Below, piece by piece: positions 26,251 to 35,309 of a stretch of 64,000 nucleotides of DNA. The notes beneath the pieces were generated by a model. The model did no database searches and was not told where the DNA came from. It was given only the letters and a program-made list of their open reading frames with translations. The stretch's first letter is position 1; each line of letters opens with the position of its first letter. Source of the DNA: Novosphingobium sp. PC22D (GTDB lineage: Bacteria > Pseudomonadota > Alphaproteobacteria > Sphingomonadales > Sphingomonadaceae); NCBI RefSeq assembly GCF_002556635.1, contig NZ_MWMO01000006.1, positions 62,001-126,000 on the forward strand, read 5' to 3'. The translations under genes and the position numbers were made by a program.

Positions 26251-26601
26251 ATGTCTCATGCGCTCATCATCGATGACAACATGATCGTCAGCCGCGCGAT
26301 CCAGGATCGACTCTCGTCTCTCGGCTTCCATTCATTCGATCAGACATGGACCGAAGAGCTGGCAGTTGCGGCAGCGGCGCGACGCGAGCCCGACCTCGTG
26401 GTCGTCGGTGATTCGGTTGAGACGGGTTCAGCCTTGAGCGCTGCCCGGCACATTGCGAAGCAACGCAGCATACCCATCCTGATGATCACCGCGGATCCGG
26501 GCCGCTTGCTCCAGCGCATCCCCAAGGACACGCCGTTCGACGGACCATTCCTTCTCAACGAGATCGAAGCGGCCGTGGCCCTGAGCCACGCTACCGGTTG
26601 A
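26251..26601 (+). CDS. Atypical PhyR/FATGUY-like single-domain response regulator
   Basis: 116 residues from ATG 26251 (MSHALIIDDNMIV). The acidic pocket (IDDN) of a receiver domain is present. The beta-4 segment IPILMITADPGRLL closely resembles the ITAFPERLL segment of PhyR-type receivers that govern the alphaproteobacterial general stress response. The phospho-acceptor position is shifted (VVVGDSVETGS instead of a plain D at the end of beta-3) and the beta-5 Lys is replaced (DGPFLL instead of KPF), so phosphorylation may be impaired or unusual. The next gene encodes a sigma-region-2-like protein 58 bases downstream. Confidence 0.65.
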   Translation: MSHALIIDDNMIVSRAIQDRLSSLGFHSFDQTWTEELAVAAAARREPDLVVVGDSVETGSALSAARHIAKQRSIPILMITADPGRLLQRIPKDTPFDGPFLLNEIEAAVALSHATG

Positions 26602-26659
26602 CCATTTCCCTTACTGGAGCGCGTCTCTTGTCCCAAAATGCGTGATGGAAGCGATAACC

Positions 26660-27001
26660 ATGTCTGACACATGTTCTGATAGCGCAATTGACGCCGAGAA
26701 TAGGCCCTCCTCCTGCGGGGACGATGCAGGTGAAACGAAGCGCCGCCTCGTGCGCACCGAACTGGCCTATTGCTACCAACGCTACCGGACAGTGGCGACG
26801 CAACGATTGCGCGACGAGATTGTGGCCGACGACGTAATGCAGGCATTCGCGCTCAAGGCCTTGGAGCACTTCGAGCAATTGCGCGATGCCAAGGCGGTCC
26901 AAGCCTGGCTTCGCCGCCTGTTCGAAGCCACGCTGATCGATTTGGGAACACGCTGTCAACGCGACGTCGCATCGGGCAGGCCAAACGCCGCCGAACTGTA
27001 A
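26660..27001 (+). CDS. Short sigma-70 region-2-only protein
   Basis: 113 residues from ATG 26660 behind GGAAG (an ATG at 26645 lacks a ribosome site). After a 35-residue polar leader, residues about 38-103 match sigma region 2 of ECF factors: LAYCYQRYRTVATQRL, ADDVMQAFALKALEHFEQLR and VQAWLRRLFEATLIDL. The protein ends right after region 2.4, so the DNA-binding region 4 that reads the minus-35 element is missing. It could be a truncated sigma factor, or a sigma mimic that binds an anti-sigma as the PhyR sigma-like domain does. The stop codon is inside the promoter element that drives the next gene. Confidence 0.6.
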   Translation: MSDTCSDSAIDAENRPSSCGDDAGETKRRLVRTELAYCYQRYRTVATQRLRDEIVADDVMQAFALKALEHFEQLRDAKAVQAWLRRLFEATLIDLGTRCQRDVASGRPNAAEL

Positions 27002-27022
27002 TTTGGGGCATATCCGAACGTC
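26998..27022 (+). promoter_or_regulatory. Candidate ECF-type promoter (GTAAT-N16-CGTC)
   Basis: GTAAT at 26998-27002 overlaps the TAA stop of the sigma-like gene; CGTC follows at 27019-27022. The BI-1 gene starts 60 bases downstream. CT precedes the element, as in most copies. Confidence 0.55.
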
Positions 27023-27082
27023 TTTTCGGTTAGTTTCGCCAATGCCGGCGGCGGGTCCTCAAGGAATAAAGGAGATTGAGAA

Positions 27083-27826
27083 ATGGCAGATCGGTTCAGA
27101 CCAGCCCCACCTCCGACCGCTCGTGCTGGAATGGGAGCGCCAACAGCCGTCTTCGACGCCGGCCTGCGGTCTTATATGCTGGCGATCTACAATTACATGA
27201 CCAGTGGCGTGCTGCTCTCCGGCGTGGTTGCGCTGCTGGTCGCGAGCAACGTCGCCGTGAGGTCGGTGTTCTTCGCCGCCAGCGGAGCACCCACATTGCT
27301 TGGTTGGATCGCGGTTTTCGCTCCGTTGATTCTCGTCTTCGTGCTCGGATTTGGCATCAACCGGCTTTCGGAGTCGACCGCAAAGTCGCTGTTCTGGGTC
27401 TACGCCGCCCTTATGGGTGTATCTCTGTCGACGGTGCTTTTCGCTTATACGGGCGTAAGTGTCGCGCGCACGTTCTTTGTGTCCGCGGCAGCTTTCGCTG
27501 GTCTCAGCCTATGGGGCTATACCACGAAGAAGGATTTGTCGGGCTTCGGCACTTTCCTGATCATGGGGTTGGTAGGCCTGTTGATAGCCATGCTCGTCAA
27601 CATGTTCCTGCGTTCATCCATGATGGACCTGATCGTGAGCGCCATCGGCGTCCTGCTGTTCGCGGGTCTCACGGCTTACGACACCCAGAAGCTCAAGAGC
27701 CTCTATTTCGAAGTGGGTGGCAGCGAATTTCGCGGCAAGGCTGTCGTCATGGGCGCGCTGACGCTCTATCTCGATTTCATCAACCTGTTCCTGTTCCTGC
27801 TTCGCTTCATGGGGGACCGGCGCTGA
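27083..27826 (+). CDS. BAX inhibitor-1 / YccA family membrane protein
   Basis: 247 residues with seven membrane helices. A Pro-rich cytoplasmic N terminus (RPAPPPTARAGMG) precedes YNYMTSGVLLSG, and the C-terminal part carries the family pattern GLTAYDTQKLKSLY and ALTLYLDFINLFLFLLR. Relatives form pH-sensitive Ca2+ leak channels or, like E. coli YccA, inhibit FtsH proteolysis; the latter is noteworthy because two ftsH genes lie nearby. ATG at 27083 follows AAGGAG. A promoter element of the shared type lies 60 bases upstream. Confidence 0.88.
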   Translation: MADRFRPAPPPTARAGMGAPTAVFDAGLRSYMLAIYNYMTSGVLLSGVVALLVASNVAVRSVFFAASGAPTLLGWIAVFAPLILVFVLGFGINRLSESTAKSLFWVYAALMGVSLSTVLFAYTGVSVARTFFVSAAAFAGLSLWGYTTKKDLSGFGTFLIMGLVGLLIAMLVNMFLRSSMMDLIVSAIGVLLFAGLTAYDTQKLKSLYFEVGGSEFRGKAVVMGALTLYLDFINLFLFLLRFMGDRR

Positions 27827-27841
27827 TGTGGAGAGCGGCGT

Positions 27842-29491
27842 TCATGCATCTCCCTGCCCCGGTGCGGAGCCCTTGGGCATCGCACGCTCTATGACAGCCC
27901 GCGCGTCGGTCAAACCAGGGGCAGCACCGTAGGTGAATCCCATGGCACCAAGCCTCGACCTGCAGAAGACCGGTGCCAGGGGGCTTTGCGCCAGGAGAAG
28001 GATCGCCGCCTGCGCGGCGAGCGCAAGCCGTTCCACAAGTTCTCTCGCGCGGGCTTCCTCGCAACAGTCGAGATCGATGTAGCTCAGCCATTGGTCATAA
28101 TTCGCCTCTTGCCCGATGGGCTCTGCAAGAAAGGCTCGAAGCGCTTCTACCGCCTCGGGTTCACGCTGCAGAACTCGGAGCACATCGAGCGCGACAATGT
28201 TGCCCGAGCCTTCCCAGATCGCATTGACGGGGGATTGGCGAAAATGGCGAGGCATGGGGCTGGATTCGACATAGCCATTGCCCCCCAGGCACTCCATCGC
28301 CTCCGCGGCAAAGCCTGGCAGACGCTTGCAGATCCAGTATTTGGCGACGGGCGTGAGCAGCCGTGTCAGCGGATCACCGGCGTCGAGCGCCGCGGCGATC
28401 CGAACGGCGAGCGCGGTCGCGGCCTCGCTTTCTACCGCGAGATCAGCGAGCACCGCCGCCATGGCCGGATGATCGGCAAGACGGCGCCCAAAACATTGGC
28501 GATGCTGCGTGTGCCAGAGTGCCTGCACAAGCGCACCTCGCATGCCAGAGGCCGATCCGACGACACAGTCGAGGCGCGTGTGCTGCACCGCCTCGAGTAT
28601 CGTGGGAATGCCGCGACCTTCCTCTCCGATGCGCCAGGAGAAAGCCCTATCATATTCGATCTCCGCTGTCGCATTGGACCTGTCGCCCAGCTTGTCCTTC
28701 AGCCGCACGATCCGGAAACCTGCGTTGCGCCGGCCATCGGGTAGCCACTGCGGGACGAGGAAACAGCTCAATCCCCGTTCTGTCTGGGCAAGGGTCAGGA
28801 AGGCATCGCTCATCGGTGCCGAGCAGAACCATTTGTGTCCCGTAAGCGAGAACGTCCGGCGTGCGCGATCAACCGGCTCGGCGCGAGTGGTATTGGCGCG
28901 CAGGTCGGAACCGCCCTGTTTTTCGGTCATCGTCATGCCGATCGTCACGCTCGCCTTGTCGGAGGCGGGCCGTGAAGCCGGATCGTAACGGGCGGCGAAG
29001 ATACGCGGCAACCATTCCTCGGAGACTGCAGATTCCCTCCTCAGAACCGGCACTGCGGCGTAGGTCATCGTCATCGGGCAGATCGTGCCGGCATCCACCT
29101 GACCAAGAAGATAGCTCATGGCGGCGTGAAGCACATGGCCGTGCGGCGTGCCATCCCAAGCTGCCGCGGCGATGCCATTGCCAAGTCCCAAGCCCATGAG
29201 CTGGTGATAGGCCGGATGGAATGCGACTTCGTCGATGCGGCGGCCCTGGGAATCGTAATTTTCGAGGGTCGGGACATGGCGATTGGCTAATATGCCCCAC
29301 TCAACCACCTCGGCCGAAGCCGCCCGGCGGCCCAGGCGCGACAGCCGCCTTTCGTGCTGTGCTCCGCCCGCCCTTCTCACCGCTTCAGTCAAAGCCCGAT
29401 CACTGGTAAACCAGTTGCCGACATCCAGAGCAGGTGTCTGATTGAACACCTCATGCACATCAGGCGTGGCGAGCGGCCTTGATACAGGCAT
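27842..29491 (-). CDS. aidB: AidB-like acyl-CoA dehydrogenase-family protein
   Basis: 549 residues, matching AidB length (about 540) rather than ordinary acyl-CoA dehydrogenases (about 380). N-terminal NQTPALDVGNWF, MTEKQGGSDLRANTT, the FAD-site GHKWFCSAPMSDAFLTLAQT, and NAIWEGSGNIVALDVLR are AidB hallmarks. AidB is a flavoprotein of the adaptive response that binds DNA and is thought to protect it from alkylation; its enzymatic role is small. It is convergent with the BI-1 gene (15 bases apart). No shared promoter element was found upstream. Confidence 0.88.
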   Translation of the reverse strand: MPVSRPLATPDVHEVFNQTPALDVGNWFTSDRALTEAVRRAGGAQHERRLSRLGRRAASAEVVEWGILANRHVPTLENYDSQGRRIDEVAFHPAYHQLMGLGLGNGIAAAAWDGTPHGHVLHAAMSYLLGQVDAGTICPMTMTYAAVPVLRRESAVSEEWLPRIFAARYDPASRPASDKASVTIGMTMTEKQGGSDLRANTTRAEPVDRARRTFSLTGHKWFCSAPMSDAFLTLAQTERGLSCFLVPQWLPDGRRNAGFRIVRLKDKLGDRSNATAEIEYDRAFSWRIGEEGRGIPTILEAVQHTRLDCVVGSASGMRGALVQALWHTQHRQCFGRRLADHPAMAAVLADLAVESEAATALAVRIAAALDAGDPLTRLLTPVAKYWICKRLPGFAAEAMECLGGNGYVESSPMPRHFRQSPVNAIWEGSGNIVALDVLRVLQREPEAVEALRAFLAEPIGQEANYDQWLSYIDLDCCEEARARELVERLALAAQAAILLLAQSPLAPVFCRSRLGAMGFTYGAAPGLTDARAVIERAMPKGSAPGQGDA

Positions 29492-29720
29492 GGTCGTCTA
29501 CTCCGTTCCTTCGGCGTCATGTCCAGCGGTGCAAAACTCCAGAGCCGCTGAACGCCGGGCCTTCGTTCCCGCGAATGCGGTGGCGTCTCCGCAGTACTTG
29601 AGCGGCGTCTGCCTGATCGCAGGAGGCCATTTCAATATTTGGTTCCTATATCTGGCGATCCCCGGTTCGAAGTCCAAACCACTTTCTAATTCTTCAAAAG
29701 CGGTCGGCGGACGCTGATCT

Positions 29721-30518
29721 TTATCGGCGCGCGTTTCCCTCATCGACAATGGTGATGAAAAACACAAAGGGCGAACCCTTTCCGCCCGCGACCACCTCAT
29801 TTTCGCCTGCGACGAGCGGCGCCAAATCCGAGCCGAAATGCTCGCCGATAGGCCGGCCATTGACCAGCGTTCCCAACGTGCTGCGAAGGTCGCGGACGTG
29901 GTAGCGCCCGTCATGGTGGATGATCGCGAAATGGTTGCGAGACAATCTCAACGGAACCTCGTCCTCAAGCTCGAGGTTCAATGCCCGTGGCGGCGCCTGT
30001 TCTCCCGGCAAAGCCGCCCTCCCGACCAGGAAAGGAACCGCGTCAACACGCAGCGGATCGGGCAACTGCCGGCGTAAACCCCGGGAGTCGGCCGCCAGCA
30101 TGACGTTCTGCACCACAAGGGATTCGCCAAGCCTATTCCTGCCTGCTGGCAGCTGCAGCCTCTGCTCATCTTCGACGAAGCAATCTTCCAGATCGTGAAG
30201 TCGATGGCAAAGTCGTTCAATCAAGGTTCGCGCGTTTTCGGGGGAGCGGCTGATACGATCGAGGAATTCGACCGAGCCGATGAACTCGACTTCGCCGTCC
30301 GTGACGGCACGCGCTGTCGCGCTGCGCCGAGCTCGTTTTTCAACAACGCTCATCTCGCCGAGGACCTGGCCGCTATGGATAGTTCCAAGAACGATTTCCA
30401 CACCGTCCCGCCGACGCAGAATTTCGACGCTTCCGCTGCGGACGTGCAGAACGCCTTCAACGGCGTCACCTTCACTGAAAAGAATGTCGCCTCGTCCGAA
30501 ACATCCGGTGCGCGTCAT
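29721..30518 (-). CDS. Cyclic-nucleotide-binding plus FHA domain protein
   Basis: 265 residues from ATG 30518 behind GGGGGA. Residues about 8-110 are a cNMP/CAP effector-type domain (GDILFSEGD, VLGEMSVVEKRARRSATA). Residues about 168-255 are a forkhead-associated domain (FLVGRAA, LSRNHFAIIHHDGRYHVRDL, STLGTLVNG), which reads phosphothreonine. There is no DNA-binding domain, so it would link a small-molecule or voltage-like input to a Ser/Thr phosphorylation partner; no kinase is encoded in the window. A shared promoter element lies 69 bases upstream. Confidence 0.8.
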   Translation of the reverse strand: MTRTGCFGRGDILFSEGDAVEGVLHVRSGSVEILRRRDGVEIVLGTIHSGQVLGEMSVVEKRARRSATARAVTDGEVEFIGSVEFLDRISRSPENARTLIERLCHRLHDLEDCFVEDEQRLQLPAGRNRLGESLVVQNVMLAADSRGLRRQLPDPLRVDAVPFLVGRAALPGEQAPPRALNLELEDEVPLRLSRNHFAIIHHDGRYHVRDLRSTLGTLVNGRPIGEHFGSDLAPLVAGENEVVAGGKGSPFVFFITIVDEGNARR

Positions 30519-30587
30519 TGTGTCCCCCAATCGTGATCGCCATTGCTGGAAGGAGGCGACCCAGTCGCGGCATTCGCTGTTGAGATG

Positions 30588-30612
30588 GACGCATGGGGCG
30601 TCGAACGATTAC
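30588..30612 (-). promoter_or_regulatory. Candidate ECF-type promoter (GTAAT-N16-CGTC, minus strand)
   Basis: On the minus strand CTGTAAT ends at 30608 and CGTC lies at 30591-30588, 16 bases apart. The cNMP/FHA gene starts 69 bases downstream. Confidence 0.55.
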
Positions 30613-30781
30613 AGGTCGCTGGTACACGATCCCGCTGGCGCGGTACGCAATTGGGCATGGACATGCACAGGACATGTTGCGCCAGGCTCGCTCAAGCCCG
30701 TAAGGATCTGTGGCTGGGGCAGATCAACCAGGATCCGGAGCGCGTTTTTCGAGGCCACAAAGCTCGCATCGAGGTGACATC

Positions 30782-31999
30782 ATGCGGATCGATCTCACGC
30801 CATTGACCGAACCCAGCGGTGACTTGCTCCCCGTCGAGATCGTCGAACGCAAAGGCGCCGGTCATCCCGATTCGATCTGCGACCATCTGACCGAAGCGCT
30901 GAGCCGGGAGCTCACGCACCGCTACCTCGACACATTCGGTCGCATTCTGCACTACAACGTCGACAAGGCACTGCTCTGGGGCGGCTGCTCCGAACCCGCA
31001 TTCGGCGGCGGGCGGATCACGCAGCCGATGGAAATATTTCTGGCGGGACGTGCGATCAGCCAGTGCGGTGAGAAAGGTCTCCCGCTTGAGGATATCGTTC
31101 GTGAGGTCGCGGAGGCATGGTTTAGTGACCATATTCCACTGTTTGAACCGGCTTCGCACTTGCGGACGCACTGCCTCGTCCGTCTGGGTTCGAGCGATTT
31201 GAGCGCGCTCTTCGACCGCAGTGCAACCAATGCCTCGCCTCTTGCCAACGACACATCGATCGGCGTCGGCTATGCGCCACTCAGCAGGCTCGAGAAGGTC
31301 GTGCTCGCCGCCGAGCATGAACTCGGGCGTATGGCCACACAAGGCCATCTGGAAATCGGCCGGGACATCAAGATTATGGCATTGCGGCACGGGGAACAGG
31401 TCCGCCTCACCGTCGCCTGCGCCTTCGTCGATCGCTACATTGACGGCCTGCCCACCTATTTGCGCGCAAAGAAGTTGGTCGCCGCCACCGTCGGCCAGAT
31501 CGCCGAAGATCATCAGCTGCCCGCCGTTGTCGCGGTCAACACCGCCGACGACCCGGACGCCATGAGCCTTTACCTCACGGTTCTCGGCACATCGGCGGAA
31601 AGCGGTGACGACGGACAGGCCGGGCGCGGCAATCGCGTGAATGGACTGATCACGCCCTTCCGGCCGATGACAATGGAATCGGTTCCCGGCAAGAACGCCA
31701 TCTCGCATGTCGGCAAGCTGTACAATATCGCCGCCGGCATCATTGCCGAGCGGGTCGCGAGACTGGACGGAGTTGGCGAAGCGCATTGCCTGCTTGTCAG
31801 CAGCATTGGAGGGGCCCTGAGCGACCCTCAAATGGCAACCGTACGCCTCCGACCGACGCATGGCGCCAACTGCGAGGACTATCGGGACGCTATCGCGGCG
31901 ATCGTCGAGAATGAACTGTTCGGTCTCTCGACGGCAAGTGCCGATCTTGTCTCAGGAAGGCTGCGCATAGGCGACTGGCCCCTGCGCCGGGACAACTGA
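30782..31999 (+). CDS. Archaeal-type S-adenosylmethionine synthase
   Basis: 405 residues from ATG 30782 (MRIDLTPLTEP). It belongs to the archaeal methionine adenosyltransferase family, not bacterial MetK: VERKGAGHPDSICDHLTEAL near the N terminus, NVDKALLWGG, NDTSIGVGYAPLS, and C-terminal SIGGALSDPQ are family landmarks. It makes AdoMet from methionine and ATP in the cytoplasm. A second, transferred AdoMet synthase beside an ICMT-like methyltransferase and PPK2 in the same island suggests methylation supply under stress (inference). Divergent from the cNMP/FHA gene; no plus-strand promoter element was found. Confidence 0.9.
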   Translation: MRIDLTPLTEPSGDLLPVEIVERKGAGHPDSICDHLTEALSRELTHRYLDTFGRILHYNVDKALLWGGCSEPAFGGGRITQPMEIFLAGRAISQCGEKGLPLEDIVREVAEAWFSDHIPLFEPASHLRTHCLVRLGSSDLSALFDRSATNASPLANDTSIGVGYAPLSRLEKVVLAAEHELGRMATQGHLEIGRDIKIMALRHGEQVRLTVACAFVDRYIDGLPTYLRAKKLVAATVGQIAEDHQLPAVVAVNTADDPDAMSLYLTVLGTSAESGDDGQAGRGNRVNGLITPFRPMTMESVPGKNAISHVGKLYNIAAGIIAERVARLDGVGEAHCLLVSSIGGALSDPQMATVRLRPTHGANCEDYRDAIAAIVENELFGLSTASADLVSGRLRIGDWPLRRDN

Positions 32000-32043
32000 T
32001 TCAGGGACGCGCCCTGATTTTGCGTTCGATCGAAAGTTCGACT

Positions 32044-32068
32044 GTAATCTCCGACCCCATGAAACGTC
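32044..32068 (+). promoter_or_regulatory. Candidate ECF-type promoter (GTAAT-N16-CGTC)
   Basis: ACTGTAAT followed 16 bases later by CGTC (32065-32068), 37 bases before the Spy-like gene. It would drive the Spy-like, YHS, DUF5676 and FtsH genes together. Confidence 0.6.
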
Positions 32069-32105
32069 GGATGAATGACGCAAGTCGATTGCAAGGAGAT
32101 CATCT

Positions 32106-32759
32106 ATGAACGGATTCGGACGAGTGAGCATTGGTGCCATGGCGTTGGCTATGTTGGCCGCGTCGCCTGCCGTGGTGCAAGCGCAGGATACACATTCCGG
32201 GCACCATCCGACCGACGCGCCGGCGGCCACGCCACAGCCTTCCACTCAACCGCCCGCCCAGCCAGACACCATGAAGGGCATGGCTGGCATGGGCGGCAAG
32301 GAAATGCCGATGAAGGGCGAAATGATGGATGGCATGCCAATGTGCAGGATGATGGGTGAAGGCATGAACATGACTGCCCATTTCGAGCAGCGTCTGGGTG
32401 CGATCCGGAGCGAGCTCAACATCACGTCCGCCCAGTCGCAAGCGTGGGACGCCTATGCCAGCGCGCTGCGCGGTGTCGCCGCCAATATGGAGAATATGCG
32501 CGCCTCAATGATGGCGGGACATCAAGGGAACGCAACCATGTCGCCGATCGCGCGGCTAGACCGTCACGAGCATATGCTCGAAGCCATGCGCGACAACATT
32601 CGCACGCTGCGTCCCGCGCTCGAAAGACTCTATGCGGGGTTGTCCACTGAGCAGAAACAAAAGGCCGACACCCTGCTTAGCCCGCAAGGCATGATGCAGC
32701 AGATGCCCATGGGTGAGTCCATGCAGCAGATGCCAATGAGCGAAAAAATGCGGAGATAG
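32106..32759 (+). CDS. Spy/CpxP-like periplasmic protein with Met/His-rich N-terminus
   Basis: 217 residues, ATG behind AAGGAG. A signal peptide ends at VVQAQ. Residues about 30-90 are rich in His, Pro, Met and Gly (DTHSGHH, KGMAGMGGKEMPMKGEMM), followed by a helical Spy/CpxP-like domain at about 95-190 with LNITSAQSQAWDAYA and LSTEQKQKADTLL (LTxxQ motifs). Such proteins act as ATP-independent periplasmic chaperones or metal sensors. It is the first gene of an operon with a YHS protein, DUF5676 and FtsH, all membrane or envelope functions. Confidence 0.75.
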   Translation: MNGFGRVSIGAMALAMLAASPAVVQAQDTHSGHHPTDAPAATPQPSTQPPAQPDTMKGMAGMGGKEMPMKGEMMDGMPMCRMMGEGMNMTAHFEQRLGAIRSELNITSAQSQAWDAYASALRGVAANMENMRASMMAGHQGNATMSPIARLDRHEHMLEAMRDNIRTLRPALERLYAGLSTEQKQKADTLLSPQGMMQQMPMGESMQQMPMSEKMRR

Positions 32760-32761
32760 CG

Positions 32762-33094
32762 ATGACCACAACCCTCTATCTGCTCTTCTGGGCAGCCCTG
32801 TTCTTCGTGATGATGCGGTTCGGGTGTGGCGCCCATATCATGGGGCACGGAGGTCATGGCCATCATGGCTCTCATGAAGGATCGGGCGACAGACTGCAGG
32901 AGCCGGGAACGGCGATTGATCCGGTGTGCGGGATGACGGTCGCTACGCCTGGAGCAAAGAGCAGCATTTATCGGGGCAAGGCCTATTATTTCTGCTCGGC
33001 GGACTGCCGGGACAAGTTCGAAGCCGCACCGCAGGAATTTGCTGGCGAAGCGCCCGCAAGGACAGTTCAAGGAGCGCATCACCATGGCGCATGA
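32762..33094 (+). CDS. Membrane-anchored YHS-domain protein (Cys-containing)
   Basis: 110 residues. One N-terminal membrane helix (LLFWAALFFVMMRFG) is followed by a His/Gly stretch (HGGHGHHGSHEG) and a YHS domain at about 55-98 with the metal-binding Cys residues present (DPVCGMTV, YYFCSADCRDKFEAAP). It is a paralog of the Cys-less protein at 3032, and the pair suggests divergence after duplication. YHS domains bind copper or other soft metals in many transport systems. It starts two bases after the Spy-like gene and overlaps the DUF5676 start by eleven bases. Confidence 0.78.
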   Translation: MTTTLYLLFWAALFFVMMRFGCGAHIMGHGGHGHHGSHEGSGDRLQEPGTAIDPVCGMTVATPGAKSSIYRGKAYYFCSADCRDKFEAAPQEFAGEAPARTVQGAHHHGA

Positions 33095-33371
33095 TGCTCG
33101 ACGGCCCGGTCCGGCCTTGATCCCGGTTTTCGCCTTCGGCTTCGCCCTCAGCCTGTTCCTCGTCTTCTCCTACGTCCTGTGCGTAATCGGCCATCTGTTA
33201 TTCCCCGGATGCTTGATCAATCATTCGGCGCTCGCGATCTTTTTGCCCGGATTCGAGCTCCTGAGCTGGCGCACCTTCTTCCTGGGTTTCGGCGAAAGCT
33301 TCGCCTGGGACTGGTATGTCGCTCTTGTTTTCGGACCACTGTACAACTTTCTGGCCTCCTGGCGCAGGTAA
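33084..33371 (+). CDS. DUF5676-like two-TM membrane protein
   Basis: 95 residues from ATG 33084, overlapping the YHS gene end. Two hydrophobic segments are visible (ALIPVFAFGFALSLFLVFSY, and WDWYVALVFGPLYNFLA), with the family pattern SLFLxxxYVLCVxxxLLFPG and ESFxxxWYVALVFxPLYNF as in DUF5676 proteins that commonly follow YHS or copper genes. Function unknown; probably an inner-membrane partner of the YHS protein (inference). ftsH follows in 24 bases. Confidence 0.65.
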   Translation: MAHDARRPGPALIPVFAFGFALSLFLVFSYVLCVIGHLLFPGCLINHSALAIFLPGFELLSWRTFFLGFGESFAWDWYVALVFGPLYNFLASWRR

Positions 33372-33395
33372 CTTCTCTTGGAAAAGGACCGGAAC

Positions 33396-35309
33396 ATGGA
33401 ACAGGGGGACAGAAAACGGAAAGGCTTGTCGCAGCTCGATATCGTGTACATCATCGTAGCATTTTTGCTGCTCGTGATCCTGCAGAATTACTGGACGAGT
33501 TCTGGCCACCTGAAGACAATCCCGTTCAGCGAATTCCAAGCGCTCGTCGAGAAAAACGCGATCACCGACGTCGTTGTGGGCCCGACGACGATAACCGGCG
33601 CGTACAAGGCCGCTGGTCAAGAGGCCAACGGCAAAGGCAAGGGCGCAGCCGAGACACAGCATTTCTCCACGATCCGAGTCGATCCTGCGATCGCCGACGA
33701 GCTCCAGAAGCGCGGTATCACCTATCGAGGCGAAGAGCCGCCTGGATTTCTGTCGAACCTGCTTTCGTGGATTCTGCCCACGGCGCTGTTGATCCTGGCG
33801 TGGATGTTCCTGCTGCGTCCAATGGCGTCGGGAGGCCATGGCGGCTTGATGGGAATTGGCCGCAGCCGTGCCAAGGTTTATTCGGAAGAGAATGTCAAAG
33901 CCACGTTCGCCGATGTGGCCGGCGTCGACGAAGCCAAGCAGGAGTTGTCCGAAATCATCGGATTCCTGCGCGATCCCGAGAAGTATGGCCGCCTCGGTGC
34001 CCGCATTCCCAAGGGCGTTCTGCTCGTCGGACCGCCGGGCACCGGCAAGACCCTGCTCGCGCGTGCCGTCGCCGGCGAAGCGCATGTCCCCTTCTTCTCG
34101 ATCACAGGCTCGGAATTCGTTGAAATGTTCGTGGGCGTGGGCGCGGCGCGCGTGCGCGACCTTTTCGAGCAAGCACGCAAGCAGGCCCCGGCGATCCTGT
34201 TCATCGACGAGCTCGACGCGCTTGGCCGGGCACGGGGGATCGACCTGCCTGGTGGGGGGCATGAAGAGAAGGAACAGACACTCAATCAGCTTCTCGCCGA
34301 GATGGACGGCTTCGACCCGAGCGCCGGAATCATTGTTCTTGCGGCAACCAACCGCCCTGAAGTTCTCGATCCGGCACTGCTTCGTGCGGGCCGGTTCGAC
34401 CGTCAGGTGCTGGTCGATCGTCCGGACCGCAAGGGACGCGTTGAAATTCTTCGCGTGCACATGATGCGGATTCGCGTTGAATCCGATCTCGACATCGACA
34501 CCGTTGCGGGCCTCACACCGGGCTTTACTGGCGCCGATCTTGCCAATCTCGTCAACGAGGCGGCGGTCATCGCCACCAGACGCGGCGCGGAAGCGACGAC
34601 CCTTGAGGATTTCACGCAAGCCTTTGAACGTTTGGTCGCCGGCATTGAAAAGAAGAGCCGGGTGCTCAGTCCACGCGAGCGTGAGACTGTCGCACATCAT
34701 GAGATGGGGCACGCGCTTGTCGCAATGAGCCTGCCGGGCACCGACCCCGTCCAGAAGGTCTCGATCATTCCACGCGGTATCGCCGCGCTCGGCTATACGC
34801 TGCAGCGGCCCATGGAGGATCGGTTCCTCGCCAGCCGCAGTGAACTCATGAACCGCATGGCGGCTTTACTTGGCGGAAGAGCGGCAGAGGATCTCATCTA
34901 TCAGGACGTGTCCACAGGGGCCGCCGATGACTTGCAACGTGCGACCGACATCGCCCGCAGCATGGTGGTGCGTTTCGGTATGACGCCTGAACTGGGCCAG
35001 GTCGCCTATGAGCCGGAGACCGGAAGCTTCCTTGTCGGCCAGACGCCGCTCTGGCGGCCGAAAACCTATGGCGACGGCACCGCGGAGGCCATCGACGAGG
35101 CCGTCAGAAAGCTGATCGACGATGCCTTCACAACCGCCCGCGGCGTCCTCGCGCACAACCAGGCCTTGCTGGAAAGGAGCGCGAAAGATCTGCTCGCCCA
35201 TGAGACGCTCGGGTCCGCAGAACTCGAACATCTCAAGAAGGAGCTGATGGTGACCCCGATGGCAGGCCAGCAAACTGAGCCCGCGCTCAATGCCGTGTCG
35301 GCGAGTTGA
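33396..35309 (+). CDS. ftsH: ATP-dependent zinc metalloprotease FtsH, copy 1
   Basis: 637 residues from ATG 33396, behind GGAAAAGGA. Two N-terminal membrane helices (about 18-36 and 115-135) flank a periplasmic loop with the FtsH extracellular domain. The AAA+ module has Walker A GPPGTGKT at 212, Walker [12 protein letters not shown], pore motif FVGVGA, and [20 protein letters not shown]. The zinc site is HEMGH at 435-439 (usually HEAGH). Walker B reads DELDA instead of DEIDA. FtsH degrades misassembled membrane proteins. It is the last gene of the Spy-YHS-DUF5676 operon, unlike housekeeping ftsH. Confidence 0.93.
   Translation: MEQGDRKRKGLSQLDIVYIIVAFLLLVILQNYWTSSGHLKTIPFSEFQALVEKNAITDVVVGPTTITGAYKAAGQEANGKGKGAAETQHFSTIRVDPAIADELQKRGITYRGEEPPGFLSNLLSWILPTALLILAWMFLLRPMASGGHGGLMGIGRSRAKVYSEENVKATFADVAGVDEAKQELSEIIGFLRDPEKYGRLGARIPKGVLLVGPPGTGKTLLARAVAGEAHVPFFSITGSEFVEMFVGVGAARVRDLFEQARKQAPAILFIDELDALGRARGIDLPGGGHEEKEQTLNQLLAEMDGFDPSAGIIVLAATNRPEVLDPALLRAGRFDRQVLVDRPDRKGRVEILRVHMMRIRVESDLDIDTVAGLTPGFTGADLANLVNEAAVIATRRGAEATTLEDFTQAFERLVAGIEKKSRVLSPRERETVAHHEMGHALVAMSLPGTDPVQKVSIIPRGIAALGYTLQRPMEDRFLASRSELMNRMAALLGGRAAEDLIYQDVSTGAADDLQRATDIARSMVVRFGMTPELGQVAYEPETGSFLVGQTPLWRPKTYGDGTAEAIDEAVRKLIDDAFTTARGVLAHNQALLERSAKDLLAHETLGSAELEHLKKELMVTPMAGQQTEPALNAVSAS

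Noticed and set aside
30698..30725. GTAAG before the AdoMet synthase
   Set aside because: Spacing leads to GATC, not CGTC; not a match.
33198..34712. 504-codon frame antisense to ftsH copy 1
   Set aside because: Shadow frame; composition typical of reverse complement of a coding region.
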